Positions 1 to 7,621 of a stretch of DNA of 62,056 bases are shown piece by piece. The notes under the pieces are model-generated. The model did not search any database. It saw only the letters and a program-made list of their open reading frames with translations, and was not told the DNA's origin. How positions within the stretch are numbered: the stretch's first letter is position 1; the number at the start of each line of letters is the position of its first letter. This stretch comes from Paenibacillus glycinis. GTDB lineage: Bacteria; Bacillota; Bacilli; Paenibacillales; Paenibacillaceae. The position numbers and the translations under genes are program-made. The stretch covers positions 1 to 62,056 of the forward strand of contig NZ_JAAAMV010000014.1 of assembly GCF_009909185.1 (NCBI RefSeq), written 5' to 3'.

Positions 1-1458
1 GGCGGCTTCACGGCGACAGCGGAAGTGACCGTGAAGGCGGCAACGGTAGCGGTAACGGGCGTCACGCTGGACAAGTCGGAGTTCACGATGACGGTAGGCG
101 ATGCGCCGGTGGGCTTGACGGCAACGGTAGCGCCAACCGACGCGACGAACAAGGATGTAACTTGGAGCTCGGATAAAGCCCAAGTAGCGACAGTGGACGC
201 AGCCGGCCAAGTTACGGCGGTCGCGCCGGGAACGGCGACGATTACCGTGACGACAGCGGACGGCGGCTTCACGGCGACAGCGGAAGTGACCGTGAAGGCG
301 GCACCAAGCAGCGGCAGTGGCTACATTCCTCCGGTTACGCCTCCGGCTGCGGACAACTCGTACACGGTGACGGCCGATAAATTGGCCGACAACGGCAGCG
401 GCGGCAAGTCCGCAACCGTACCGGCAGGCACGCAGGAAGTCAAGATTCCGGCGGATACCGCGAATGCGATCAAAGGCAGCAGCCTTGAGTTGACTTCCGG
501 CGATCTCGCGCTGACCGTTCCGGGCGAAGTTCTTCAAGAGCTGCTCGGCAAATTGCCGGCGGACGATCAATCGAAGAGCACGATTTCGCTCCGCATGGTG
601 CCGCTGACCAACGATGAAGCGGCCCAAGCGATCGCCAAGGGCGAAGCGGCCTCCGGCGCCGACTTGAAGCCGGTCGGAGACGTGTACGCGTTCCATCTGT
701 CCGTTACGACGGCAGACGGCAAAACGACGGATCTCTCGACCTTCTCCGAGCCGATCACCATCAAGCTGAAGGTCGGCTCCGACGTCGACGTTAAGTTGGC
801 CGGCGTGTATTACATTGCCGACGACGGAACGCTTGAATACATCGGCGGGCATTATGAAGGCGGCTATATGGTAGCTCAAATCTCCCATTTCAGCCAATAC
901 GCCGTCCTTGAGTTCTCCAAAGCGTTCGGCGACGTGCCCGCCAATTATTGGGCTGCCGACGTAATCAAGGAATTGACGGCGCAGCATATCGTAAGCGGCA
1001 CGAGCGCAAACGCGTACGAACCGAAACGCAGCGTCACGCGCGCCGAGTTCGCATCGCTGCTGGTTCGGGCGCTGCACCTGACGGAGAAAGGCAGCGCCGC
1101 GTTCGCGGACGTGAAGTCCACGGACTGGTACGCCGACGACGTCTCGATCGCGGTGCAAGCCGGCATCGTTCAAGGCAAGAGCAGCACGCTGTTCGACGCG
1201 AACGCCCCGATCACGCGCGAGGAAATGGTCGTCATGCTGATGCGCGCTTATGCGCACATGAAGGGCGATGCGGCAATCGGCACCGAAGGGGCAACCTTCG
1301 GCGACGCCGCCAACATTTCCCCTTGGGCGGCCCAGTTCGTCAAATCGGCTGCGGCGCTCCATCTCGTGCAAGGACGCGGAGCGGGACTTTTCGATCCGAA
1401 AGGGATCACGACGCGCGCGGAAGCGGCTCAAATCGTCTACAACCTGATTCATTCATAG
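1..1458 (+). CDS. SLH-domain surface protein with BIG2 repeats (C-terminal part)
   Basis: The reading frame is open from base 1, so the gene starts upstream and only its last 485 residues are here. One complete BIG2 Ig-like domain (about residues 15-101) follows the end of another. A Ser/Gly/Pro linker and a pre-SLH module of about 180 residues come next, ending in the motif ISHFSQYAVLE. Three SLH domains close the protein (about 308-365, 368-430 and 433-485), carrying VTRAEFA, ITREEMV and TTRAEAA. SLH triplets of this kind bind pyruvylated secondary cell-wall polymer, so the protein is probably held on the cell wall. The first 42 bases recur unchanged at 262-303, so the BIG2 copies are recent duplicates. 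The same pre-SLH module occurs in the proteins at 10046 and 44754. What the upstream part does cannot be seen. Confidence 0.93.
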   Translation, partial: GGFTATAEVTVKAATVAVTGVTLDKSEFTMTVGDAPVGLTATVAPTDATNKDVTWSSDKAQVATVDAAGQVTAVAPGTATITVTTADGGFTATAEVTVKAAPSSGSGYIPPVTPPAADNSYTVTADKLADNGSGGKSATVPAGTQEVKIPADTANAIKGSSLELTSGDLALTVPGEVLQELLGKLPADDQSKSTISLRMVPLTNDEAAQAIAKGEAASGADLKPVGDVYAFHLSVTTADGKTTDLSTFSEPITIKLKVGSDVDVKLAGVYYIADDGTLEYIGGHYEGGYMVAQISHFSQYAVLEFSKAFGDVPANYWAADVIKELTAQHIVSGTSANAYEPKRSVTRAEFASLLVRALHLTEKGSAAFADVKSTDWYADDVSIAVQAGIVQGKSSTLFDANAPITREEMVVMLMRAYAHMKGDAAIGTEGATFGDAANISPWAAQFVKSAAALHLVQGRGAGLFDPKGITTRAEAAQIVYNLIHS

Positions 1459-1481
1459 ACATCCGGGAACAACCTGCAAAC

Positions 1482-1530
1482 ACAACAGGATGCCGCTTCA
1501 TTGCGAAGCTGGCATCCCTGTTGTCTTTTA
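1482..1530 (+). terminator. Rho-independent terminator after the SLH gene
   Basis: The arms ACAACAGGATGCC and GGCATCCCTGTTGT pair with one bulged base, and an inner GCTTC/GAAGC stem extends the hairpin. TCTTTT follows. It lies 23 bases after the stop and just before the ribosome binding site of the next gene, so transcription of the HupE operon probably starts at or beyond it, or reads through. Confidence 0.75.
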
Positions 1531-1550
1531 GAGGGAGGAGGCTCCAAAAA

Positions 1551-2783
1551 ATGGTTCGCTATCAATCCGCAGCACGCTATACGGCTTGTTTTCTGGCCGC
1601 GTTGGTTCTGGCCATGCTTTCGTTCGCATGGCAAGCCGACGCGCATGCTTACAGCGCCGGGTACGCGACGCTTGATTTGACCAAGACCAGCACCGAACTG
1701 ACCTACTCCTTGGATGAGCTGTCGGTCATCGAGCTGGTGGGCGGCGACGTCAACAAGAACGGCATGCTGGAACAGGAAGAGTTCGAAAAGGTGAAGGATC
1801 CGTTGATCGCATTGGTGCGGCAAAACATCGTCTTGAAGCTGGGGGGAACCGCGACGCCATGGACGAAGGTCGTCAGCAGCGTGCTCGACCGGCAGGGGGA
1901 TGCGACGAAGGCGATTCTGAAAGTCTCGTATCCGCCCGTCGGAGCCAATCAAGCGGTCGCCATGACGGACCAATTGTATAAGCAGAGCAGCACATCGAAC
2001 TACGTGGATTTGCTCACGATCAATTACGGCAATCAGAAGAGCACCGCGGCCTTGTCGGGCGACAACCGGTTGTGGGCGATGCAAATGACCGAGAGCGAAT
2101 ACGCCGCGCTGCCGCAGGATGCCAGCTCGCCGGCGTCCGGCAACGGCCAGGCGGAGAAGCCCGACGCGAACGGCCAAGCCAACGCCGCGACCCAATCAAG
2201 CACCGCGTCCCGGCCGCAATCGGGCGGCGACTCGCCGACCTCGGGCTGGATTTCGTTCCTCAAGCTCGGCATCAATCACATTCTTAGCGGCTATGACCAT
2301 CTGCTGTTTCTGTTCTCGCTGCTCATCGCCAGACAAACCTTCAAGCAGTATGCCGCGATGATCACGGCGTTCACGGTCGCGCACAGCATCACGCTGACGT
2401 TGACCGTTCTCGGCATCATCGACGTGTCGCCGCGGATCGTCGAGCCGGCCATCGCGCTGAGCATCTGCTACGTCGCCATCGACAACATCGTGCGCGGGAA
2501 GGTCAGCTACCGCTGGGTGCTGACGTTCTTGTTCGGCCTCATTCACGGCATGGGCTTCGCCGATCTCCTGAAAGAAATGGACCTGCCGAAATCCGAATTG
2601 GCGGGCGATCTGATCAGCTTCAACCTCGGCATCGAAATCGTTCAAATTTCGCTCGTCGCCGTGCTTCTGCCGCTCTTGTACCTGCTGCATAAGTGGCAGT
2701 ACGCAAGGCGCGCGGTCATGGCCGGCTCGGCGGCGGCGTTCGCGCTCGGCGGAATCTGGCTCGCGGAGCGCATCATGACTTAG
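1551..2783 (+). CDS. HupE/UreJ-like membrane protein with EF-hand motif (copy 1)
   Basis: 410 residues. The ATG at 1551 is preceded by GAGGGAGGAGG and followed by a signal peptide ending near QADAHA. The extracytoplasmic part carries a canonical EF-hand loop at residues 66-77 (DVNKNGMLEQEE). After a low-complexity linker, the C-terminal half has about six membrane segments with the motifs SGYDHLLFLF (from about 246), VAHSITLTLT and FGLIHGMGFADLL. These are typical of the HupE/UreJ_2 family, linked to nickel, cobalt or other metal handling. Transport of a particular metal is inference. It leads a run with the YcgR/YcgQ-like pair. A close paralog lies at 13033 and a degenerate one at 11925. Confidence 0.85.
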   Translation: MVRYQSAARYTACFLAALVLAMLSFAWQADAHAYSAGYATLDLTKTSTELTYSLDELSVIELVGGDVNKNGMLEQEEFEKVKDPLIALVRQNIVLKLGGTATPWTKVVSSVLDRQGDATKAILKVSYPPVGANQAVAMTDQLYKQSSTSNYVDLLTINYGNQKSTAALSGDNRLWAMQMTESEYAALPQDASSPASGNGQAEKPDANGQANAATQSSTASRPQSGGDSPTSGWISFLKLGINHILSGYDHLLFLFSLLIARQTFKQYAAMITAFTVAHSITLTLTVLGIIDVSPRIVEPAIALSICYVAIDNIVRGKVSYRWVLTFLFGLIHGMGFADLLKEMDLPKSELAGDLISFNLGIEIVQISLVAVLLPLLYLLHKWQYARRAVMAGSAAAFALGGIWLAERIMT

Positions 2784-2861
2784 CTGGCTGCGGCATTGCT
2801 TCGCAAAACGGAGCTTATGCTTTCGAAGCAGTTTGCTTCGCAAACTTTTAGGAGGATTCCT

Positions 2862-3956
2862 ATGCAAAATACGGCTACGGCTTCCAGACCGCGGCGCGGG
2901 AGCGGCAATTGGATGGCCCTCTTCTCCATCGTGTTCATCATCGGCCTTTATCTGCTCTCGACGCATTCGCCCGGGACCATCCTTAGCAATCCGAAGCTGC
3001 AGATCGTCAAAATGATGTTCATCAGCGTGATCATCGAAGCGCTGCCGTTTATTCTGATCGGGGTCATCGTCTCCGCGCTGCTGGAAGTGTTCGTGTCCGA
3101 GCAGACGATCAAGCGGTTGATTCCGCGCAATCCCCTGCTCGGCATCGTGGCGGCCAGCTTCATCGGCATCATCTTCCCGATCTGCGAGTGCGGCATGGTG
3201 CCGGCGATCCGCCGTCTCATTCATAAAGGCGTGCCGCTGTACGCGGCAACGACGTTTCTCGTCGTGGGGCCGATCCTCAACCCGATCGTGTTCTGGTCCA
3301 CGTTCACGGCCTTCCGCAACAAGCCGGAGATCGTCTGGTCCCGGATGGGACTCGCCTTCGCGGCGGCGATCGTCATCGGGCTCATCGTGCACCGCTTCGT
3401 CAAGACCGACCAATTGAAGTCCGCGGCAAGCCACGATCACGGACATGGACTCGGTCACGACCATGCTCATCACGACCATAACCATCTTCACGACGATCAT
3501 AACCGTCATCACGGCCACGCTCATCATCACCCTAAACCTAACCGCGCCATGGGCAAGCTGGTGGACGTCATGAGCCATTCCATCGGCGAATTTTTCTCCA
3601 TGGGCAAGTATTTGATGATCGGCGCGCTGCTGGTCGGCCTGCTTCAAGCGTTCGTCACTCGGGGCACCCTCGAGGCGCTCGGTCATGGCCCGGCGGGCTC
3701 GGGCGCGATCATGATGGGACTCGGCTTCCTGCTGTCGCTCTGCTCCACGTCGGATGCGTTCGTGGCGCAGTCGTTCACGACGACCTTCGCCCCGGGCGCG
3801 CTGGTCGCGTTCATGGTGCTCGGGCCGATGCTGAACCTGAAAGGGCTGCTGATGATGTCGGCGGTATTCAAAACGCGCTTCGTGCTGCTGTACGGCGCGC
3901 TCGTCGCCGTTATCGTGTATGCGGGCACGTGGGCGCTCGGGCAATTCATACTGTGA
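2862..3956 (+). CDS. ycgR: YcgR-type permease (UPF0718/ArsP_1 family) with His-rich loop
   Basis: 364 residues. The ATG at 2862 has AGGAGG six bases upstream; in-frame codons further upstream lack such a site. About eight membrane segments are visible, with the family signature FPICECGMVPAIRRL and a second conserved half around SLCSTSDAFVAQSF, as in the UPF0718 permeases (B. subtilis YcgR). A cytosolic or external loop at about residues 188-228 is packed with His and Asp (runs such as HDHAHHDHNHLHDDHNRHH), a likely metal-binding or metal-sensing segment. The substrate is unknown; a divalent metal is inference. A small hairpin AGTTTGC-ttc-GCAAACT at 2830-2846 sits directly before the ribosome binding site and could damp translation or transcription. 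The next gene encodes the usual partner. Confidence 0.85.
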   Translation: MQNTATASRPRRGSGNWMALFSIVFIIGLYLLSTHSPGTILSNPKLQIVKMMFISVIIEALPFILIGVIVSALLEVFVSEQTIKRLIPRNPLLGIVAASFIGIIFPICECGMVPAIRRLIHKGVPLYAATTFLVVGPILNPIVFWSTFTAFRNKPEIVWSRMGLAFAAAIVIGLIVHRFVKTDQLKSAASHDHGHGLGHDHAHHDHNHLHDDHNRHHGHAHHHPKPNRAMGKLVDVMSHSIGEFFSMGKYLMIGALLVGLLQAFVTRGTLEALGHGPAGSGAIMMGLGFLLSLCSTSDAFVAQSFTTTFAPGALVAFMVLGPMLNLKGLLMMSAVFKTRFVLLYGALVAVIVYAGTWALGQFIL

Positions 3957-3970
3957 GGAAAGGGGGACGC

Positions 3971-4906
3971 ATGATGACGACGAACCGGCTAGCGCCTTTG
4001 CTGCATCACGCCGTCCGTTTGACGATCTTGTTCGGACTGACGGCTTACATCGCGTATTTATCGCTCACCGGGCAGATTCTGCTCTTCATCGCGCCGCAGC
4101 TCGTGAAATACGTCGACCTGGCCGCGATATGCATGGCGCTGTTCATGATCGGCCAGCTGTATCTGCTCGTTCGGTCGTTCCGAGAGCCCGTCCCTTCCTG
4201 CGCCTGCGGCGCGGCGGACGGACATTCGCACGGCGACGATCACGGGCACAGCCATGAGCCGACGGGAGGTCCCGTCAAGAACGGGCTCGTATACGGGTTG
4301 TTCCTTCTCCCCGTTCTGCTGGGATTATTGATGCCGAACGAAGCGTTCGCGGGGTCGCTCGCGCATAACAAAGGCATGAATCTGGGCGTCTTCACGGGCG
4401 GCGGCATGCCGGCGGATCTGGCGCGGCTGGACGGCGGCGAGGATCCGGATCTGAAGACCCTATTCAGGTCGGACACGTACAACCGGGATTACGCCAAGCT
4501 CGGCATGCTGCTTTACAAACAGGACAAGATCGTCATGAGCGACGAGTGGTTCATCGAGAAGCTGCAGGCGATGAACACGTTCGTCGACAATTTTCAAGGC
4601 AAGACGCTGCAGATCACGGGCTTCGTTTACCGCGAGGACGGTTTGCCGGCCAATCAGCTGATCATCGGACGGATGGCGATGACGCACTGCATCGCGGATA
4701 TCTCGCCTTACGGCATCATCGCGGAGGCGGACAACGCCGCAAGTTTCGCGAACGATACGTGGGTGACGATTACGGGGACGCTTTCGAAGACGACTTCTCA
4801 TGAAATGCCCGTCATCAAGTTAATGATCCAAAGCACGGAACCGGCATCCGCGCCGAGCATCCCGTATATTTACCCGGACTGGGACTTCGCGAAGAAATTG
4901 AAATGA
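3971..4906 (+). CDS. ycgQ: YcgQ-type permease partner (TIGR03943/DUF1980 family)
   Basis: 311 residues. ATGATG at 3971/3974 follows AAAGGGGG; either codon could start, with spacing of 4 or 7 bases. Two N-terminal membrane segments are followed by a His/Cys-rich loop (CACGAADGHSHGDDHGHSHE), a third segment near YGLFLLPVLLGLLMPNEAFAG, and an extracytoplasmic domain with the family region LQITGFVYREDGLPANQ and MTHCIADISPYG. The family is regularly encoded next to UPF0718 permeases, and here only 14 bases separate the two genes, so a two-component membrane complex is likely. His-rich loops in both partners support metal binding. I see no Zur- or Fur-type box in the leader. Confidence 0.85.
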   Translation: MMTTNRLAPLLHHAVRLTILFGLTAYIAYLSLTGQILLFIAPQLVKYVDLAAICMALFMIGQLYLLVRSFREPVPSCACGAADGHSHGDDHGHSHEPTGGPVKNGLVYGLFLLPVLLGLLMPNEAFAGSLAHNKGMNLGVFTGGGMPADLARLDGGEDPDLKTLFRSDTYNRDYAKLGMLLYKQDKIVMSDEWFIEKLQAMNTFVDNFQGKTLQITGFVYREDGLPANQLIIGRMAMTHCIADISPYGIIAEADNAASFANDTWVTITGTLSKTTSHEMPVIKLMIQSTEPASAPSIPYIYPDWDFAKKLK

Positions 4907-5027
4907 CGGCTGGCCTGGCCGGAACGCCGGCGGCTGCGAACCACGATCGAATCAATGAAGGGCCAATCGAAGGGCCAATTAATACGCGCATCAGATCGCG
5001 CGCGAACGAACACGGAGGGTGGACGTC

Positions 5028-5915
5028 ATGCTGTTCAATACGGGGAGTCTTCTGCTGGTAGGGGTAATCGAGCTCTATTTCATTTTCATCGGTTTTCAAA
5101 AAAGAAGCGTCTGGTCCAAGCGGACGGGCACGCGCATGGCTGCCGCGGTCGCGGTGCCGGGAAGCTTCGCCTTCGGCACGATTATGGCGCAGTCCTACGA
5201 CCTGCCGCTGATTACGCTGCTGGCGTTCGCGGTGCTGTTCGGCGCGGCGGCCGGCGTCCTCGGCGGATCGCCCTACGGGCCGCGGGCAGCGACTAACGGC
5301 GGCTTGGCGGGGTCGATCGCCGGCATGCTCGGCACGGTGCTGGGCAGCCTCTTCTTCGGCTCCGGCCAGGTCGTGCTGGCTGCGGCGCTGACGTTCGTCG
5401 TCATCGCGTTTCTCGCCCTGCGGATCGCGGAGCGGGCGCCCGGCAGCGGCGCTTCGCCGCAAAAGGCCGCCAAGGGCAAGCCCAAGGCGGCGATAAAGGC
5501 TTCTTACCGAAGCGCGTACGTGCTCGCCGCGTGCGCCGTCGTCTGCTTCGCGGGCATCCTCTTGCTGCAGGACCGGCTGCACCTCGGCGCGATCGGCCTG
5601 CCGCAAACGCAAACGGCGGTCATGGACGACGAGAACGACCTGCAGGTCGCCACGATCGACGTGACCGGAGCCGGCTTTGCGCCCAAGGTGACCGAGTTTC
5701 AGGCGAATGCCATGATCAAAGTCATCTTCAACGTCAAGGCCAGCGCGGGAAACGGATTGAAGATCGTCTCCAAGGATCTGAACTTCAGCGCCGACGTCAA
5801 ACCGGGCCAAAACATATTCCTGCTCAACAATCCCCAGCCCGGCGATTACGCGATCGAGGTCGGTTCCAAAGGCTATGCGGGCACCTTCACGGTCAAGCCG
5901 GCCGCCAAGCTATAA
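5028..5915 (+). CDS. Polytopic membrane protein with C-terminal cupredoxin-like domain lacking copper ligands
   Basis: 295 residues. ATG at 5028 has GGAGGG eight bases upstream, better placed than the GTG at 5019. The N-terminal two thirds has about six hydrophobic segments; a basic stretch near 145-160 separates the last one. The final 90 residues (from about IDVTGAGFAPKVTEFQAN) look like a cupredoxin fold, with the strand pattern DYAIEVGSKGYAGTFTVK at the end. The His, Cys and Met positions that hold type-1 copper are absent, so copper electron transfer is unlikely. A 12-bp direct repeat (GAAGGGCCAATC) lies in the 121-base gap after ycgQ. Function is unknown; position suggests a part in the metal/membrane operon. 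Confidence 0.75.
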   Translation: MLFNTGSLLLVGVIELYFIFIGFQKRSVWSKRTGTRMAAAVAVPGSFAFGTIMAQSYDLPLITLLAFAVLFGAAAGVLGGSPYGPRAATNGGLAGSIAGMLGTVLGSLFFGSGQVVLAAALTFVVIAFLALRIAERAPGSGASPQKAAKGKPKAAIKASYRSAYVLAACAVVCFAGILLLQDRLHLGAIGLPQTQTAVMDDENDLQVATIDVTGAGFAPKVTEFQANAMIKVIFNVKASAGNGLKIVSKDLNFSADVKPGQNIFLLNNPQPGDYAIEVGSKGYAGTFTVKPAAKL

Positions 5916-6014
5916 GGGAAGCGCGCCCCTTGCGGCCGTCCTTGCCGGCTGAACGCTCGGTGAACGTCATGGCAGGGGATACTCGTTCGGAATAGGCGCC
6001 AACGTGGCCGCATG

Positions 6015-6053
6015 AAAAAAGGAACAAGTCATGAAGTCGACGTGTTCCTTTTT
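6015..6053. terminator. Bidirectional terminator between convergent genes
   Basis: GGAACAAGTC pairs with GACGTGTTCC with one mismatch, flanked by AAAAAA on the left and TTTTT on the right, so it can serve both the plus-strand gene ending at 5915 and the minus-strand gene ending at 6099. The same arm GGAACAAGTC recurs in the terminator at 11768-11805. Confidence 0.75.
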
Positions 6054-6060
6054 GCATCGT

Positions 6061-6134
6061 TTGAAGTTGCTCGGTTAGTTTAAAGTTGCTCGGTTAGTTT
6101 AAAGTTGCTCGGTTACTTGAAGTTTCTCGGTTAC
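6061..6134. repeat. 18/19-base tandem repeat spanning the stop codon of the YibE/F gene
   Basis: Four units of TTGAAGTTGCTCGGTTAG type lie head to tail (6061-6078, 6079-6097, 6098-6116, 6117-6134). On the minus strand two units are coding and give VTEKLQVTEQL followed by the stop; the other two are downstream. The stop is a TAA where the neighbouring unit has CAA, and the outer units are one base shorter, so the array changed length across the end of the gene. Confidence 0.85.
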
Positions 6135-7292
6135 GGGAGCCATTGCCGGCAGTCGTTCATACTTCGGAATGATTCTGGAGGATACGAAGGCAACGGCAGG
6201 CACGAGGAGCACGATTCCGATGCAGCCGCTCATGCCGAGGATAACTTCGATTCCGATCAGGTTCATGTTCAGCATTTGTGCAATGGAAGTGCGCAGCGCG
6301 TAGATGACGATGAGCGAGCTAAGCGCGCTGCCCGTGAACGCGAGTATCAACGTGGATGCCATCGTGCCCATCATATCCCGTCCCACGCTGAGACCGGCCA
6401 AGTACAATTCCTTCCTGCGTATGGTTGGTTTGGCGAGGTACACCTCATGAACGGCTGCGGCGACCGAGATGCTGACATCCATCATCGCGCCTAACGATGC
6501 AAGCAAAATACCCGCGAACAACAGATCTTTCAGCTGTAAACCCGTGTTATGCGAAATGGTCACGAGCGCTTCTCCGCTATCGATGTTGTACCCCGAGATA
6601 TGCGCCATATTTCCGGCTACATAAGCGATAAGACCGGCTACCGTCACGCCGATCAGCGTACCGATGATCGCCGACCAGGTTTTAGAGCTCCACCCGTTCA
6701 GCAGAACAAGCGTGACGAAGGTTGCCAGAATGACGATCAACACGGCTGCCAAAATCGGTGAATACCCTCTATAAACCATCGGAATGAACAAATAAACGAT
6801 GCAACCGAACGTGAAGATGATGCCGATCACGGACAGCAGCCCTTTTTTGCCTCCGACCGCCCATAACGCGGCAAAGAAGAGCAAGATTAGACCGAGGATG
6901 ATAGGGGCCTTATGGTTGCTGTATACAAAAACCTCATATTCTTTCGTGGAAGCCGTATCCACGTTTACGACGGCCGTCGAGCCTGGTTTGAATATATTAT
7001 GATTGAATAGGCTGACGTAGTTGACGATAGTGCGAACTTCGCCCTTATGCTCGCCGGTCAGGATCTTCACTTCTAATTGCTGCGTACCGGTTCGAAGATT
7101 GAGTTGATCGGGACTTTGTTCTAATTGCTCATCGACAATCTTCAATACTTTCGCCGTTTCGTATTTAGAATCCGCGACGCCCGATTGGAGGTATTTCACC
7201 TCAGGCGCCTTATGAAACATATAAATGGAAACGCAGATGGCTGCCAGTGCCAGGAGAGAGAGAGCCGTTCTTGTCGTTTTCGTTAATTTCAT
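6099..7292 (-). CDS. YibE/F-family polytopic membrane protein
   Basis: 397 residues starting at the ATG at 7292, with GGAGGT eight bases upstream. One N-terminal membrane segment is followed by an extracytoplasmic beta-rich domain of about 100 residues (LEVKILTGEHKGEVRTIVNY), then about seven more segments containing family stretches such as GYNIDSGEALVTISHNTG and LGAMMDVSISVAAAVHEV. This is the layout of the YibE/F family, whose biochemical role is unsettled. It is convergent with the metal operon and divergent from the phosphatase gene. The last residues VTEKLQVTEQL are made by the tandem repeat at its 3' end. Confidence 0.88.
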   Translation of the reverse strand: MKLTKTTRTALSLLALAAICVSIYMFHKAPEVKYLQSGVADSKYETAKVLKIVDEQLEQSPDQLNLRTGTQQLEVKILTGEHKGEVRTIVNYVSLFNHNIFKPGSTAVVNVDTASTKEYEVFVYSNHKAPIILGLILLFFAALWAVGGKKGLLSVIGIIFTFGCIVYLFIPMVYRGYSPILAAVLIVILATFVTLVLLNGWSSKTWSAIIGTLIGVTVAGLIAYVAGNMAHISGYNIDSGEALVTISHNTGLQLKDLLFAGILLASLGAMMDVSISVAAAVHEVYLAKPTIRRKELYLAGLSVGRDMMGTMASTLILAFTGSALSSLIVIYALRTSIAQMLNMNLIGIEVILGMSGCIGIVLLVPAVAFVSSRIIPKYERLPAMAPVTEKLQVTEQL

Positions 7293-7621
7293 CGCTTACC
7301 TCCGAGTAGGTTCTGTATGCATGAACGGCCCAAATACCCCAAACACACTAATCAATCTATCTCATTGTCAAAAAATGCACAAGGAGGTTAATATATTGTT
7401 TTCGTAAGCGATTTGCCTCTAAATCGAAAGACTCAGAGCCCAAAAAAGGCGTTCTCGCACGGAGGGCATTGGTCGTAGGTCTTTGGTGATTGATGATAGA
7501 TTAGACATAAATTTACAAAGGTAACACTAAATTCTGAAAGCGATTTAACAAATCAACCTTACACTTACAGGGTCGGGCTAATAGGCTCGCAAAATAGGTT
7601 AAGGGGAGTGTTGGTATCTCA
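7293..7621. promoter_or_regulatory. Divergent intergenic region with TTNACA-like half sites and a cre-like site
   Basis: No gene is visible. TTTACA (7512), GTAACA (7521), TTAACA (7545), TTACAC (7559) and TTACAG (7565) lie upstream of the secreted phosphatase gene, resembling PhoP half sites, though the spacing is not the regular 11 bases. TGAAAGCGATTTAA (7535-7548) matches the catabolite-response consensus at all but one position. No convincing -35/-10 pair was found. Regulatory reading is inference. Confidence 0.3.

Noticed and set aside
2196..3944. 582-codon minus-strand frame opposite HupE and ycgR
   Set aside because: Composition is Arg/His/Asp-rich and it spans two real genes; no start signal.
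7560..7600. Possible riboswitch in the phosphatase leader
   Set aside because: GGTCGGGCTAATAGGCTCGC looked structured but forms no stable stem and matches no riboswitch class I know.
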